The notes under the pieces were generated by a model. It was given only the letters and a program-made list of their open reading frames with translations. It made no database searches and had not been told where the DNA came from. Both the position numbers and the translations under genes were made by a program. Positions 41,987 through 53,077 of a DNA stretch of 64,000 bases are shown piece after piece. Source of the stretch: Silene latifolia (taxonomy: Eukaryota > Streptophyta > Magnoliopsida > Caryophyllales > Caryophyllaceae); contig NC_133528.1 in assembly GCF_048544455.1 (NCBI RefSeq), positions 51,326,293-51,390,292 of the forward strand, written 5' to 3'. How positions within the stretch are numbered: position 1 is the first letter of the stretch; each line of letters begins with the position of its first letter.

Positions 41987-44862
41987 TGTGGACATGGGCC
42001 ACAGGACGGTCTGTGGATTTGGGCCACCTACCGATCTGCGGTCACGGGCCACCTGTACGCCAAGCCAATCTGTGGACATGCAGCGGTCTTTTGAAAGCCA
42101 CGCTCGGTGGCGTAAAAATGGTTTCGACCGGATTGTTTTAAATCGGTCGATTTCGTCTCGGCAAAGGTCTCGAAACGATACAGAGATGTTCGGAGTCGCC
42201 ACCAAGAATTTGTGGGATGCCTGGAACCCGTTCGAATCCACTTTATACCTCGGTCAAACGAAGCGCAAAGCAGTGTTTGACATAGGTACTAAAGATAAGG
42301 ACTCGTTCCCCTTTTAGCATTCTATGCCTAAAATGACTCTCGTACGCCCTGGATAAGGCCATCCACTATCCAAAGGTTCTGAGTAAGGGGTGAGGGTATG
42401 TATTGGGAAGCCCTTTAATCGGACACCCAATCCCGCCCGCGTTAGCGGTCTCTACTGATCGATCGTGGTTGTTTAGGGCAAAAGTTGATAAAACGGTTTA
42501 AATGCATGAATGCGCATCCAAAAGCTTAACCTGACATGTGATAATTTCCTAAGTCGGTTGTTTATGCAGGTACCAAGAAATTGGTGTCAAAGTTGGATTT
42601 AGATTGATTTGCATGTGAAAACGGAAATTAAACATCCATTTACCAAATTCGGGTTGTGATGCTTAACACGATCAATTTATTTGAAAAAGGGTGTCAAATG
42701 ACAAAGTGTAAAAACGCAAACTTGTCGATCTGATCCGTCACGTATTCGGGTTAACCATAATCGGGATCGTCCTAGACAAGTACTAAAATGAGACAGAACA
42801 GTGCCAGGCAGCCCCATTGGGGCGCGAGCCTATTGGCGAGGGAATGGGCTCTGCCCAGGTTTTAAAAGGTGGAAACAGGCAGCTTCTTGGGGCGCGAGCC
42901 ATAAGGCGAGCCGAGAGGTGCCTCCTGGTTGTTAAAAAGGTTGTTTAAAACCATTTTTTTATGATTAATGATTTGCAAGTATGATTTGCATGACTCGGAA
43001 TAATTACTATTATGTTAGTAATATTCGTTGTCAGATTTGCAAGTTTGAAAAGCATAGTAAAATGTGTAAAAGGAAAATGTTTGATTTGAACTAATTATGT
43101 TAAGTTCAATTATTTGTAATTAGTCAACTTTGTCATCGTACTCGGATTAAACTGACATGGTATAAAGAACCAAGGATGATTATGAATTATGACCAATATG
43201 TTTACAAATGTAAATAAATGAGAAAGATGCTAAGTAAAATAAAAGGGGGTTAAAATACCCTTTAATTTTTAATTAACCAATAATATCATCGAGTCACGGA
43301 ATAAACCGTCATGGTATAAAGAACCAAGGATGATTTTTGTAATGGTCATAACATGTTTATCATAAAAATGAATTAAAATGGCAAATAAAAGAAAAGGATT
43401 TCCTTTAAAATGTAATTAACCAATTAATATCACTGAGTCACGGATTAAACCGTCATGGTATATGGAACCAAGGGTGATTATAATTTATGGCTAAAAAGTT
43501 TGTCATAAAAATGATTTGAAACATTTGAAATGGTAAAACCGATTGCAAATAAGAAATGAAATAAAAAGGAAAGACGAGAACAAACACGTTTGAGTTTGAC
43601 CCGAGAACCCACAAGAGGCGCGAGCCTCTTTGCATAGCAAAGGGCTTCTGTCTCGGGCCAAAACTCGGTTTTGGCTCGTCTAACCTATATTTGAATCGTG
43701 TTATGCATTGTTCATGCTCATAAACTCATAAAAACAGTAAAGACAGGAAATAAATGAGATATTTACACCTTCAAACTTACGTGTATTGATGTTTGCGACG
43801 TAGACGACTTTAGAGACGGTTTTCTCATTGTGACTACTCGCGATCAAAGAAGTTTAAAAGAGTGCCTTAAAAAAGGATTTTGTTTTGAAAATGAGTTGAA
43901 AATATGTTAACTAAAACATGTTGATTGATGAATTGAGTTGGTCAAATGGGTCGGTTGAATGCACGGCGACGGTACCAATAAAAATGTGTAAGGCTTGTGT
44001 TTACGATCGGTAGGTCGTAAACACATGTCGATTTTCTGACTTAGGATGTTAGGTCTAGAAGTTTAAGGGAGAAGGACGGGGCGGATGCTCGCGTGTGGAT
44101 TGTGTTGTGTGAAGGGTGGTATTTTTCTTAGAGGCTAAGCAGACACCTGCTTTAGGCGCGAGCTACCTTGTGATACAAATGGGTGTATTGTCCTTTTTAA
44201 TTTGGACGTGGCCTTTGCTCTATCCCTTGTTTGGTTGGTTTGATATGTGGTGTTTATATAAGATGTCGTGTAATAATATGGGCATCTAATAAGATGATTT
44301 TGGTGTTACTTGGGGTAGGTAATTTGTGTGCTTGACTCGGGTTTGACCCGTGTGAGTCGGGATTTGAATTTGGAGTCGGTTTTTGACTCGGTGTCGGTTT
44401 TGACTCTAATTAGGGTCATTTTAATGAAAATGGCATGATAAAAACATTCATGACATTATTTTCGACATTCGAGATTTGGTTTGACTCAGGTTGACTCGAG
44501 TTGCGAATTTCTGAGTCGGTTTTTGGCCCGGTGTTGGTTTCGACTCTAACTAGGGTCATTTTAATGGAAATGACATGATAAAGGAATTCATGGCATTATT
44601 TTGACATTCGGGATTTTGGTTGACTCAGGTTGACTCGAGTTGCGGGTTTCTGAGTCGGTTTTGGGTCTGAAGACGATTTTAACTCTAAATAGTGTTATTT
44701 TAATGCAAATGAAGTTAGAAAACTTTTGAAATCATTTTTCAAATTCGAGTAGTGCATTAAACCGTCTCATGTATAGCCAATCCACGCACGCATATCAAAA
44801 ACACGTTATAGTCCGATCATCATCGGGTGGTTTTTGGAAGGTGCAGATACTGGGTATCTACA
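41987..44862 (-). repeat. gypsy-3 3' LTR (2876 bp)
   Basis: Plus-strand start TGTGGACATGGG, end GGTATCTACA. 41987-42811 matches 61712-64000 minus the nested solo LTR. It contains three units of about 145 bp with CATGGTATAAAGAACCAAGG (about 43158, 43311, 43456), three units of about 140 bp with GACTCGAGTTGCG-type text (44330-44680), and four GGCGCGAGC words (about 42830, 42893, 43617, 44153). Confidence 0.85.
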
Positions 44863-44880
44863 GAGCCCCCACTTTGACTG
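44863..44880 (-). other. polypurine tract of gypsy-3
   Basis: The minus strand reads CAGTCAAAGTGGGGGCTC, directly before TGTAGATACCC. Confidence 0.8.
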
Positions 44881-46480
44881 AGGCTTGGACAGGGCAAAAG
44901 TCAAAGTATGGCCTCCAGGTCAATCGAAGATTACAACCTGAACACCATTGCGACGTCGAGGCGACTCAAAAGGGTTTAAGCCAAGGACCTGCCGTCGGGA
45001 AGGACGACGTCAAGGCGACTCGGGGATTCGAGTCAAGGACCTGCCGTCGGGAACATTTTAGAGTCTGTCGACTTTCGATTCGGGTTATTTAAAGTCCATT
45101 AGACTACGTATAAAGGCTCGCCAGCCATAAGAAGGAGTCATACCTGAGGCATCTTCGGGATATGTCCTTGAATCTTTTGCGCGCAAAGGCTCGCTAGCCG
45201 GTGTTGAAGGTGGTGCGTTTTGAGACTTGCCAGCCATAGAAAGGAGTCATACCTAATGCATCTTCGGGATATGTCCTTGAATTGTTTCTTGTGTGCGTGC
45301 AAAGGCTCGCCAGCTACGTTGATGGTGCGTTTTGAGGCTCGCCAGCCATTGATGGTTGAATGATCGACTGTGGGAAATAGCCTGAAACATCGGGCTTATT
45401 TCAAGATATTGCCTGGTGATGGCTTCCAACCATGTTGACGTTGATAGGTTCGGCTAGGGAGGAACGAACTCCAACTTGTTGGGGGTCCCAAATGAACTTC
45501 GTGGAGATAAATCATCTGAGCAAGGCTCTCTGTGTGACATCCATTTGAAAATCGGCACTTACTGGGGAGTTAGAAAATTCTCAAGACTCACCGGAGATAT
45601 GAGTTGCTGCTCGTTGGGAGTTACTGTATACCATGTAATCAACGTGGTTAAAGCCCTTGGACTTGACGGGTCGCCGTTTGTTGGGAAGAATCCAGTACTC
45701 AGTTGGAGTGAGTTTGTCTTCTCAAGATTACCTGCATGGTTAGTGACCACACAAATCCGCAGTCGCATAGACAAGCATGTTGAACGCAAGCATATAAGCA
45801 CGTAAGCACATAAGCATGTAAGCAATTAGCACGTAATATCTCACGTGGGGGGGGGGTGGATAAGAGTTTTGAAAGTTGTGAAGCTCAATATTGAGTCTTG
45901 TTACTCGTAGATCATGATTTGATAGATTGGAGACACGTGACCGTTGCGACGTTGACTCACACGGATGCATACTGACAGGCTGACAAACAGACGGTAGTGA
46001 ACGTGATACAAACTCAGTATCGACACGACACAGGGGTGACTCTGACAGACTTTGCATATATGTGTGCAACTCCTACCCAAGAAAGGGTGACAACGCGTAT
46101 CAAATCCCTGAGGTAGAAAATCCGCTCGGCTGGGGAACACGAATTGATTATCTTCTCCAGGCGTCTTTGCCTCCTTTTGCTTGTTTGAGATCCCTTCTCA
46201 AGGTATGATGATTCGGAGAGCGGAACCAAGACCTTATCATCGTCCGAACCGAGCACTAGGCTATGGGCATTTTTTTTGGACTGTGGTTGAGGCTCAAAAG
46301 ATGTTTGAGGATAAAGGACGGGTGACGTCTTGAAAGAGAAGCCCCAGAGTGAGAAGGTGGGAATTTGACAAAACAGGGAATGGGCAGCGTCTTAAAGAAG
46401 AAGCCCCCAATAAAGAGGTATAAGATTAATTTTTTGCAGTTGGGTGGGCTACTTTTGAGGATTGATGTTGATGGTTGTGA
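44881..46480 (-). repeat. gypsy-3 non-coding region with short tandem repeats
   Basis: CCTGCCGTCGGGAA appears twice (about 44989 and 45043). A unit of about 125 bp with GGCTCGCCAGCCAT and GGAGTCATACCT, ATCTTCGGGATATGTCCTTGAA recurs at about 45115, 45225 and, in part, 45305-45345. A G(9) run is at 45847. No gene recognised. Confidence 0.6.
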
Positions 46481-46512
46481 TTGAAAGGAGTGTGCGGTTG
46501 TGTCCTTGTAAT

Positions 46513-47040
46513 AGGACTGCCTACGTATTCGTGTGTGTGCGAAATCAAACTAGATTGTAGTTCTGAGCTATTTTTTAGGATTAAAAATTGGAGATGTCGT
46601 GGAAGGAGTATGTGGTTGTGCCCTTGTGATAGGACTGCCTACGTATTCGCGTGTTTCCGAAATCAAACCAGATCCTAGTTCTGAGTGCGTGTGCAATGGG
46701 TTGCAAATTGAAGGTATGAAAATTGAATGTGTGTGGTTGTGTGGTTGTGCCCTCATAATAGGACTACCTACGTATTCGCGTGTGTGCGAAATCAAACCAG
46801 ATCGTAGTTCTGAATGTGTGTTGATAATTGATTTTGAGGTGTATGGTTGTGTCCTTGAAGGACTGCCTACGTATTTACGTGATGTGAAATCAAACCAGAT
46901 CTTAGTTCTGAATGTGTGCCTAAGCGAGTTGTTAGGACCTTCAAGTGATTTTGAGGTGTATGGTTGTTTCCTTGAAGGACTGCCTACGTATTCACGTGAT
47001 GTGAAATCAAACCAGATCGTAGTTCTGAATGTGTGTGTGC
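46513..47040 (-). repeat. tandem repeat, five units of about 100-130 bp
   Basis: The word AGGACTGCCTACGTATT begins at 46513, 46631, 46760, 46859 and 46976, each followed by GAAATCAAACCAGATCGTAG. The plus-strand ORF here is a by-product of the repeat. Similar text is usual in Ogre/Tat 3' regions. Confidence 0.85.
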
Positions 47041-47068
47041 CTAAGCGAGATGTTAGGACCTTTAAGTG

Positions 47069-47616
47069 TGAGGGCCACGACGGTAAAAGTCGTTTGGTGA
47101 CTCAAAATTTGATTTGAGAAAAATCCTCCTTGATCATGAATCGAAGAGGTGTAATTTGTGAAAATGTTCCTTATCATGTGAGCACAATAAAAAGTGGACC
47201 CTAAGGATAGACTAGGTATGTCCCGTTCTCGGTAGCAAAGCATTCGAGGACTCCGTATCTGGGTCAGGGTGAAAATGGCTTCGACGTTATGGAATGTGGA
47301 GCTTGGTAATAATAGGTTCATTTGACAGATAAAAATCTGGAGCTGAGGGTCACGATGGTGAATTCTGTTTGGTGACTCGAAGGTTGATTGGATAGAAATC
47401 CCTCTTGATCATGAATCGAAGAGGCATAATTTGTGAAAAGGTTTCTTGTTACGTGAGCACACTAAAAAGTGGTCTCTAGGAATGATATGTGCATGTCCCG
47501 TTCCAGGGCGCAATGTTTTTTGAAGGCTCCGTATCTGGGTCAAGATGGAAATGGCTTCGACATTATGAAATATGGAGCCTTGTAATAAATGGTTTGTTCA
47601 ACAGATAAAAATCTGG
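47069..47616 (-). repeat. tandem duplication of a 275-bp unit
   Basis: 47069-47340 and 47344-47616 align along their whole length (TTGATCATGAATCGAAGAGG and TCCGTATCTGGGTCA shared), with many substitutions; an old duplication. Confidence 0.85.
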
Positions 47617-47764
47617 ATTTTGTATTTGTGGTGTTAAGGCCGATGGATTACGTTTTGTAATGTGGTGCGGAATGGGGTCTCAGGCTTGATGTGGCCTGAG
47701 CACGAAATGGTTGGTAAATAATGTGGGATCAGATTCCCATGTCTGGACCTTAAAGGTTAAGGTG

Positions 47765-47940
47765 TAATATTACGAGCTTGAGGGGAATCCTCAGAACCCT
47801 AGATATGTCTCCCTGTAGCAGTCTCTAGAAGGACTTAGGGGTGAAGCAGTTTTGATTATGATCTTGAGGGAAATCCCCAGGATCCTTGATAGGTCTCCTG
47901 TAGTAGTCTCTAGAAGGACATAGGGGTGAAGCAGTTTTGG
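47765..47940 (-). repeat. tandem duplication of an about 88-bp unit
   Basis: Both copies have TCTCTAGAAGGAC and TAGGGGTGAAGCAGTTTTG. Confidence 0.8.
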
Positions 47941-47999
47941 GTTTAGTTGACGAGTCTTGAGCTCTTGTTTTAGCTCTTTGACATTAGGTTTTGGTATTT

Positions 48000-48422
48000 T
48001 TGTGTTTTGTACTTGTTGGTCCCGGAGTTTGGAGGGAAGAAATGTTGGTCATGGGCTTTGGACTTGTTGGTCCTGGACTTGGTATTTTGGACTTACTTGT
48101 TTGGTGTTTTGGACTTGTCGGTCCGAGATTTTGTGTGTTGGACTCGTTGGTCCTGGGCTTTGGACTTGTTGGTCCTGGACTTGGTATTTTGGACTCACTT
48201 GTCTAGGATTTTGTGTGTTGGATGCTTTCTTTGGATTTTGGCCTTTTTGAGAAAAGGGTTTCAATCTTGTTTTGTTTTGATTTTGGCATGGGTCTTGGCC
48301 TTCGCCTGAGTAGCTTTTGGCTATGGTTTTTGCTTTGATTTTTGCTTTGGCTTTGGCCTTGAGTGAATTGCTTTTGGCTTTGGTTTTTGCTTTGGCCTTG
48401 AGCTTTGGCTTTGGGTGAATGG
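48000..48422 (-). repeat. low-complexity G/T-rich tandem repeats
   Basis: Units such as GGACTTGTTGGTCCTGGACT and CTTTGGCTTTGG. Open frames occur in all three plus frames, a sign of repeat structure and not of coding. Confidence 0.8.
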
Positions 48423-48427
48423 ATATT
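48423..48427. repeat. target-site duplication ATATT, left copy (copia-2)
   Basis: Matches 56838-56842. Confidence 0.93.
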
Positions 48428-49397
48428 TGTTGGAGCTTGTGTCCTCCACAAATTAGTGTGATAACATTTGTAAATCTCTTACAGGTTCACAAGGGTATAC
48501 GTCGTATATTTAATCAGTTGATTAACGTTTACCTAATAACGGTTGGCTATCTAGAAAGTTTGACGTTATTATCATACAGATGGCGGTGATCAACTGGTCC
48601 CTAAAGGTCACACCTATAGGATGTGTTTGAGAGATATGGTTATAGAAATATGATCACATTGATGCCTAATATGACTAAACAGTTAGTCAATGTGTTGATG
48701 AGATAATTATTTAATGAAGATTAAATAATATTAGTTGAGACGAATTAACTGTGAATTCGTAAATTAAATATAATAAGTTATATTTAATTAAATGTATGTA
48801 ATGTTAGCTTGGACGAATTAATCTGTTAATTCGTAATTAAATGTAATCGGTTATATTTAATATCAACAAGTTGAATGTGTCATAGTGGTAATAGTGAGGG
48901 TACACAAACCAAGAGGTCATGGGTAAGATCCTCACTAGATGACAATTTAACACATTTTATACATTTTTGGAATAACCAAAATAAGGAAAGAATACTCCTT
49001 ATTTCGGTTATGGGCCGAGAAAAATAGAAAAGAAAAGCCTACCCTAATTCATTCCTATACACGGTTTATAGGTGAGTGAGGGAGAGGATTTTCTGACCTA
49101 ATTCATTTTTCATTTTTGCCTCCTCTCTCATCGGAAAAACACAAAGAAAACCTAAAAATTATTTTAATTTTTGGATCGATTTTAGCAAAATCAAGGGCAT
49201 TTCTCGGAGCATCTTGGGTGCAACTGATAGGAGAATATCTATTTTGATATTGTTCTTAGGCCGTATTTGCTAGGACCGAAGGTTAATTCTGAATCCTTTA
49301 CTTTTGTTTATGTATTTTAATTTATGACTAGTGATCGTCATCATTAAATTCGTTATAATCCTTCTTTTTAAGGGAAGTATACAGATTATTTCCCACA
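48428..49397 (+). repeat. copia-2 5' LTR
   Basis: TGTTGGAGCTTG...TTTCCCACA. Contains a tRNA-like segment at 48878-48944 with a damaged B box. Confidence 0.96.
48878..48944 (+). other. tRNA-like segment in the copia-2 5' LTR
   Basis: 67 nt with TGTCAT/ATGACA ends that can pair and a CATAGTGGTAATAG A-box-like start. The B-box position reads GGGTAAGATCC, two changes from the 3' LTR copy. Confidence 0.4.
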
Positions 49398-49399
49398 AG

Positions 49400-49411
49400 T
49401 GGTATCAGAGC
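49400..49411 (+). other. primer-binding site, initiator-Met tRNA (copia-2)
   Basis: TGGTATCAGAGC, two bases after the LTR. Confidence 0.95.
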
Positions 49412-51344
49412 AAAGGCCACAAATTTTAATTTTGATGATTTTCATAAAATTGTATGTAAACTTTTAGGGTTTCAAATAAAAATTAGGGCACGGCTGTTTT
49501 TTTTTTTGTTAATGCCGATTAAAAAAAAATTGTTTGCAACCGGTGTTTGTTCTTTTTGATGCGAGATTTCCATTTTTATTTTTCATAATGTTGTTTTAAT
49601 CAGTTAAAATTATCATATGATGAATTGGTAGATGTTTGATTTGATGCAGATTAAGTTAAAACATAAATGGAATCGTCATGTTTGATTTAATGCAGATTAA
49701 GTTGAAATTAAAAAGGCATTAGGGTCCTAATTTAAAAACAGTGAAATGTTTTTTTGCTGTTTCTGTACTGTTCACGGATGAACAGTATTAAAAAAAAAAT
49801 TTGCTGTTTTTTAAGAAAAACCGATTAAAGTTTTTTTCGCGGTTGTTTTGTTTATGCCGTTTTGGAAAAGCATCCGAAAAAAAAAAATTTGTTGTTACTG
49901 TTCACGTGCTACTGTTCACAGGGGACAGAATTTAAAAAAAAAAAATTTTTTTGTTTCGGTTTTTACATATAAAACCGTGTATAAAATAAGAAACATGCTT
50001 GTTTTGTTTTTCTTTGTTTATGTCGAGACCAAATAAAAAAAAAGGATTTTGTTTTTGTTTTGATTTTGGCCAATTAGTTATTGTGAAATGGTTCACAATT
50101 TAAAGATACCTAATTATTTTAAAGCAGTTTAAAATTTTAACGGATTGAATTCATATTACAAGTTTAATATGAATTAAGATTGAAATTAATGTGATTAATT
50201 GAGGAATTGTCACTTAATTTGATTTAAATAGGTGGTTTGGATAAATTAATCAACATAATTAAGGAATTGTGTCATGTATGTTTAATTCATTTTTAGTTGA
50301 TGCATTTTAATTTTGTTGAATGAATTTTATTTACGTATTTATTTTTGCAATCGGTTGTAAATTGTAATACTTAGTGTGGCCTTAGTCAAATTATGTTTTC
50401 GTAATGAAGGAAACATGATTTTTTATGTAATTATGAGATCTCGAATCTCCTTTATTTTTAGTTTTGGGTTTTGAAATTAGATTGTAATAAATAGGTTTAT
50501 TATGTAATTTTAATTATTGTAATTTCAAAGAAGACTAAAGATGGAGATTGGAGCTCACTCCCGCTACATGGATCAAGATGGAACATCAAGACAAGCTTCT
50601 CGGGTCCAAGGATGGATTCCAAACTTGTATTTAATGTTCATTTTGATAGGATAGGCCACACTAGGACTTTTATTGTTTTTACGTTTTTCATTCTATTGTT
50701 TTTCATTCACATGTTAGTTTATGCATCATATTCCGCCTAAAACCAAACCACCTACTACTAAAATGCATGAAAATTGACTCATATAGGTTGTATGTTAGTT
50801 TTCATGGACATACAGATGTCACAGACTTATTAAGCCATCACCTTAGTTTATTCATTCTCGCATGCTAGATATTAGTTCACTTAAAATGAATTAAAATAAA
50901 GATGATGGGATCTTCCTCTAAAACGGAAATTGAGATTAGTCTTTATAAGGGCAAACAACTATGAATCCCTTCTTCGTCGGTAGGCATAATATCCCTTCTA
51001 CGTTGGGTAAGTAGTTGTGTTGACTTAGTTTACCTCAACATCATAGTCCGAAGAGTTTCTCGTGATTATGATGGACTAAAGATAGAATTTACAGAAATTT
51101 ATCGACCAAGAATTCTAACAAAGAGAATTAGCTAAAAGGTTAGCTTATCAATTTACTGAGAGAATTGAGTCTTGGGATCATTTATATAATTCTTGAGGGA
51201 GGTCAATTGTATAAATGTTTTGAGTCTTCGCGTTATGACGTAGTTCATTAGACTTAAAAATCATAAACGATGCACATGCTTATTTTTTTTATTCTTCTTC
51301 TCATGATGTAGAACACGATTATTTTTCATAATTGTTACAACGAA
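49412..51344 (+). other. long untranslated leader of copia-2
   Basis: 1.9 kb, AT-rich, with many A or T runs and three ACTGTTCAC words (49767-49915). No credible ORF. Blocks at 50530-50670 and 51100-51225 match the copia-1 leader. Confidence 0.8.
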
Positions 51345-52226
51345 ATGGCTGGAAATAACGCAATCCCAATGCCTAGTGCCACACTTGATCGCGCGTCCTG
51401 GCTGAAAGTATACATGGACCAGATGAATCAGTTCACACGTCTGAAAAATGATGGGTTCAAATTTGCGGACTGGGAGGCGGCACTACGGAATGCTGCCATT
51501 GCTGACGGTAAGTTCAAGTACTTAACTGAGCCAATACCGCCAAACCCAGGCCCAAATGCAAGAATCAATGATATTGATGCTTATAATGACTTCGTTATGG
51601 AAGCGGGTGCGATAAAGAACGTACTCATCTTTGCAATGGAAACCAATTTGCAGAGACGCTTCATTGCCCAAAGTGCAAACAAGATTTTCACCACGCTCAC
51701 TAACGAGTTCTCAAAAGCACCGAGAATCGTTACATATGAGCATACCTGTCGCTTCTTTGATGCGAAACTCCAGAAGGGCCAACCGGTTAGCCCACACATG
51801 ATTGAGAATGTCGAGAAGCTGGAGGCACTGAATTGTAAAATCAGTGAGAGCATTGTCATTGACCGAATGCTTCATTCTCTTCATGATGGTTTTGCCCTTT
51901 TCAAGGCAAACTACTACATGAATGACTTGAAAAAGAGTCCTCATGAGCTACACTCCCTTCTCGTACAGACCGAGAAGGATATGAAATTGAGTGGGAGCAT
52001 GAAGCAGGATGTTCTCATGATTTCAAACAAGTTCAAAGGTAAGGGCAAGGCTCATGGCGACCTAGCTGTAGGTAAGCCAAAGTTTAAAAAGCCAGGAAAC
52101 GGTAAGAGTGCGCCTGGTGAGACTAGTGGCTCACAGGGCAAGGCAAAGAGCAAGGGCGGTGACATAGAGTGCCACCATTGTCACAAGATTGGACATTGGA
52201 GGAGGAACTGTCCCGTCTCTTTGTGA
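51345..52226 (+). CDS. Gag polyprotein of copia-2, intact
   Basis: 293 codons from ATG. Copia-type Gag: an N-terminal region with NFADWE-like FKFADWEAALRNAA, the capsid-like helical domain (UBN2-type: LQRRFIAQSANKIFTTLTNE, RYEHTCRFFDAKLQKGQPVSPH in spirit, VIDRMLHSLHDGFALFKANY), a Lys/Gly-rich linker, and a zinc knuckle CX2CX4HX4C (CHHCHKIGHWRRNC) at about residues 275-288. Packages element RNA into virus-like particles. It ends at a TGA 4 codons after the knuckle. In copia elements Gag-Pol is usually one frame, so the stop may be a mutation or a Gag-only control point. Confidence 0.92.
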   Translation: MAGNNAIPMPSATLDRASWLKVYMDQMNQFTRLKNDGFKFADWEAALRNAAIADGKFKYLTEPIPPNPGPNARINDIDAYNDFVMEAGAIKNVLIFAMETNLQRRFIAQSANKIFTTLTNEFSKAPRIVTYEHTCRFFDAKLQKGQPVSPHMIENVEKLEALNCKISESIVIDRMLHSLHDGFALFKANYYMNDLKKSPHELHSLLVQTEKDMKLSGSMKQDVLMISNKFKGKGKAHGDLAVGKPKFKKPGNGKSAPGETSGSQGKAKSKGGDIECHHCHKIGHWRRNCPVSL

Positions 52227-52259
52227 GGACATCAAAGCAGGCCGCGTCGTTCTGTTGGT

Positions 52260-52478
52260 ATGTCATCTTATATTCATATGATTGAGATTAACCATGCAAG
52301 TTTCGGAACTTGGGTACTTGATACTGGTTGTGGTTCTCATCTGTGTAATCATTTGCAGGGCCTAAAGAACATCATACCTCTCGAAAAAGGTGATGTGGAC
52401 CTGCGAGTCGGGAATGGAGCACAAGTTCTTCTTTGTCTCGAAGGGAACATATGTAATCCAACTCCAAAGTGGTTTTGA
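52260..52478 (+). pseudogene. protease fragment of copia-2
   Basis: SFGTWVLDTGCGSHLCNHLQ contains the DTG active site of copia proteases. The frame stays open through the flap region (VDLRVGNGAQV) and then breaks at a stop at 52476, before the C-terminal third. Frameshift in pol between this and the integrase block at 52514. Confidence 0.85.
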
Positions 52479-52513
52479 GTTATTTTTAAATAATCTGTTA
52501 CTATGTACCCAGT

Positions 52514-53077
52514 TTGTCTAAGAACATTATTTCTGTTTCCGTACTTGCTAAAGACGGTTTTGCATTTTCAATAAAGGATAATAGTTGTATTTTCTCTTTC
52601 AATGAAATGATTTATGGCAAAGCAGTTTCCATGAATGGAATTTATATCTTAGACCAAACTACAGAAGTATTACACGTGAATAATAAGAAAATAAAGGTTG
52701 GTGACAAAGATCAAACCTATCTATGGCATTGTCGAATGGGACACATAAATGAGAAACGCGTGAAGAAACTCGTCGATAATGGGACTATTCCCGCATTCGA
52801 TTTTTCTACATATTGCACGTGTGAATCATGTCTCATTGGCAAGATGACTCGAATTTCCTTCAAAGGTGTTGGAATGCGCGCTAGTGACCTATTAGGACTC
52901 ACACATACTGATGTTTGTGGACCTATGTCAATTACCGCTAGAGATGGCTATAGATATTTTATCACTTTCACGGACGATTTGAGTAGATACGGTTATGTCT
53001 ACTTAATGAAGCATAAAAGTGAGTCCTTTGAGAAATTCAAGGAATACCGGAACAGGGTACAGAACCAACCTGGGTAG
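52514..53077 (+). pseudogene. GAG-pre-integrase and N-terminal integrase core of copia-2
   Basis: Open frame with LWHCRMGHINEKRVKKLVDN (HH of the zinc finger), CTCESCLIGKMTR (CC), HTDVCGPMSITARDGYRYFI (first catalytic Asp) and FTDDLSRYGYVYLMKHKSES. A frameshift near 53055 breaks the frame just before the second Asp; the rest is in the next ORF. Confidence 0.88.

Noticed and set aside
41988-42317. 109-codon ORF in the gypsy-3 LTR (also near 61713)
   Set aside because: Lies in an LTR in both copies, in antisense to the element, without a domain.
42455-42470. GATCGATCG words in the gypsy-3 LTRs as part of the TCGATCGA system
   Set aside because: The full TCGATCGA core is not present, and the words are single, with no spacing pattern.
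46599-47117. 172-codon plus-strand ORF
   Set aside because: Created by the 100-130-bp tandem repeat, antisense to gypsy-3; no domain.
47957-48309. Overlapping ORFs rich in Leu, Gly, Trp
   Set aside because: Open in three frames over a tandem repeat.
48878-48944. Functional tRNA gene
   Set aside because: Too short, no convincing anticodon arm, damaged B box; kept only as a tRNA-like segment.
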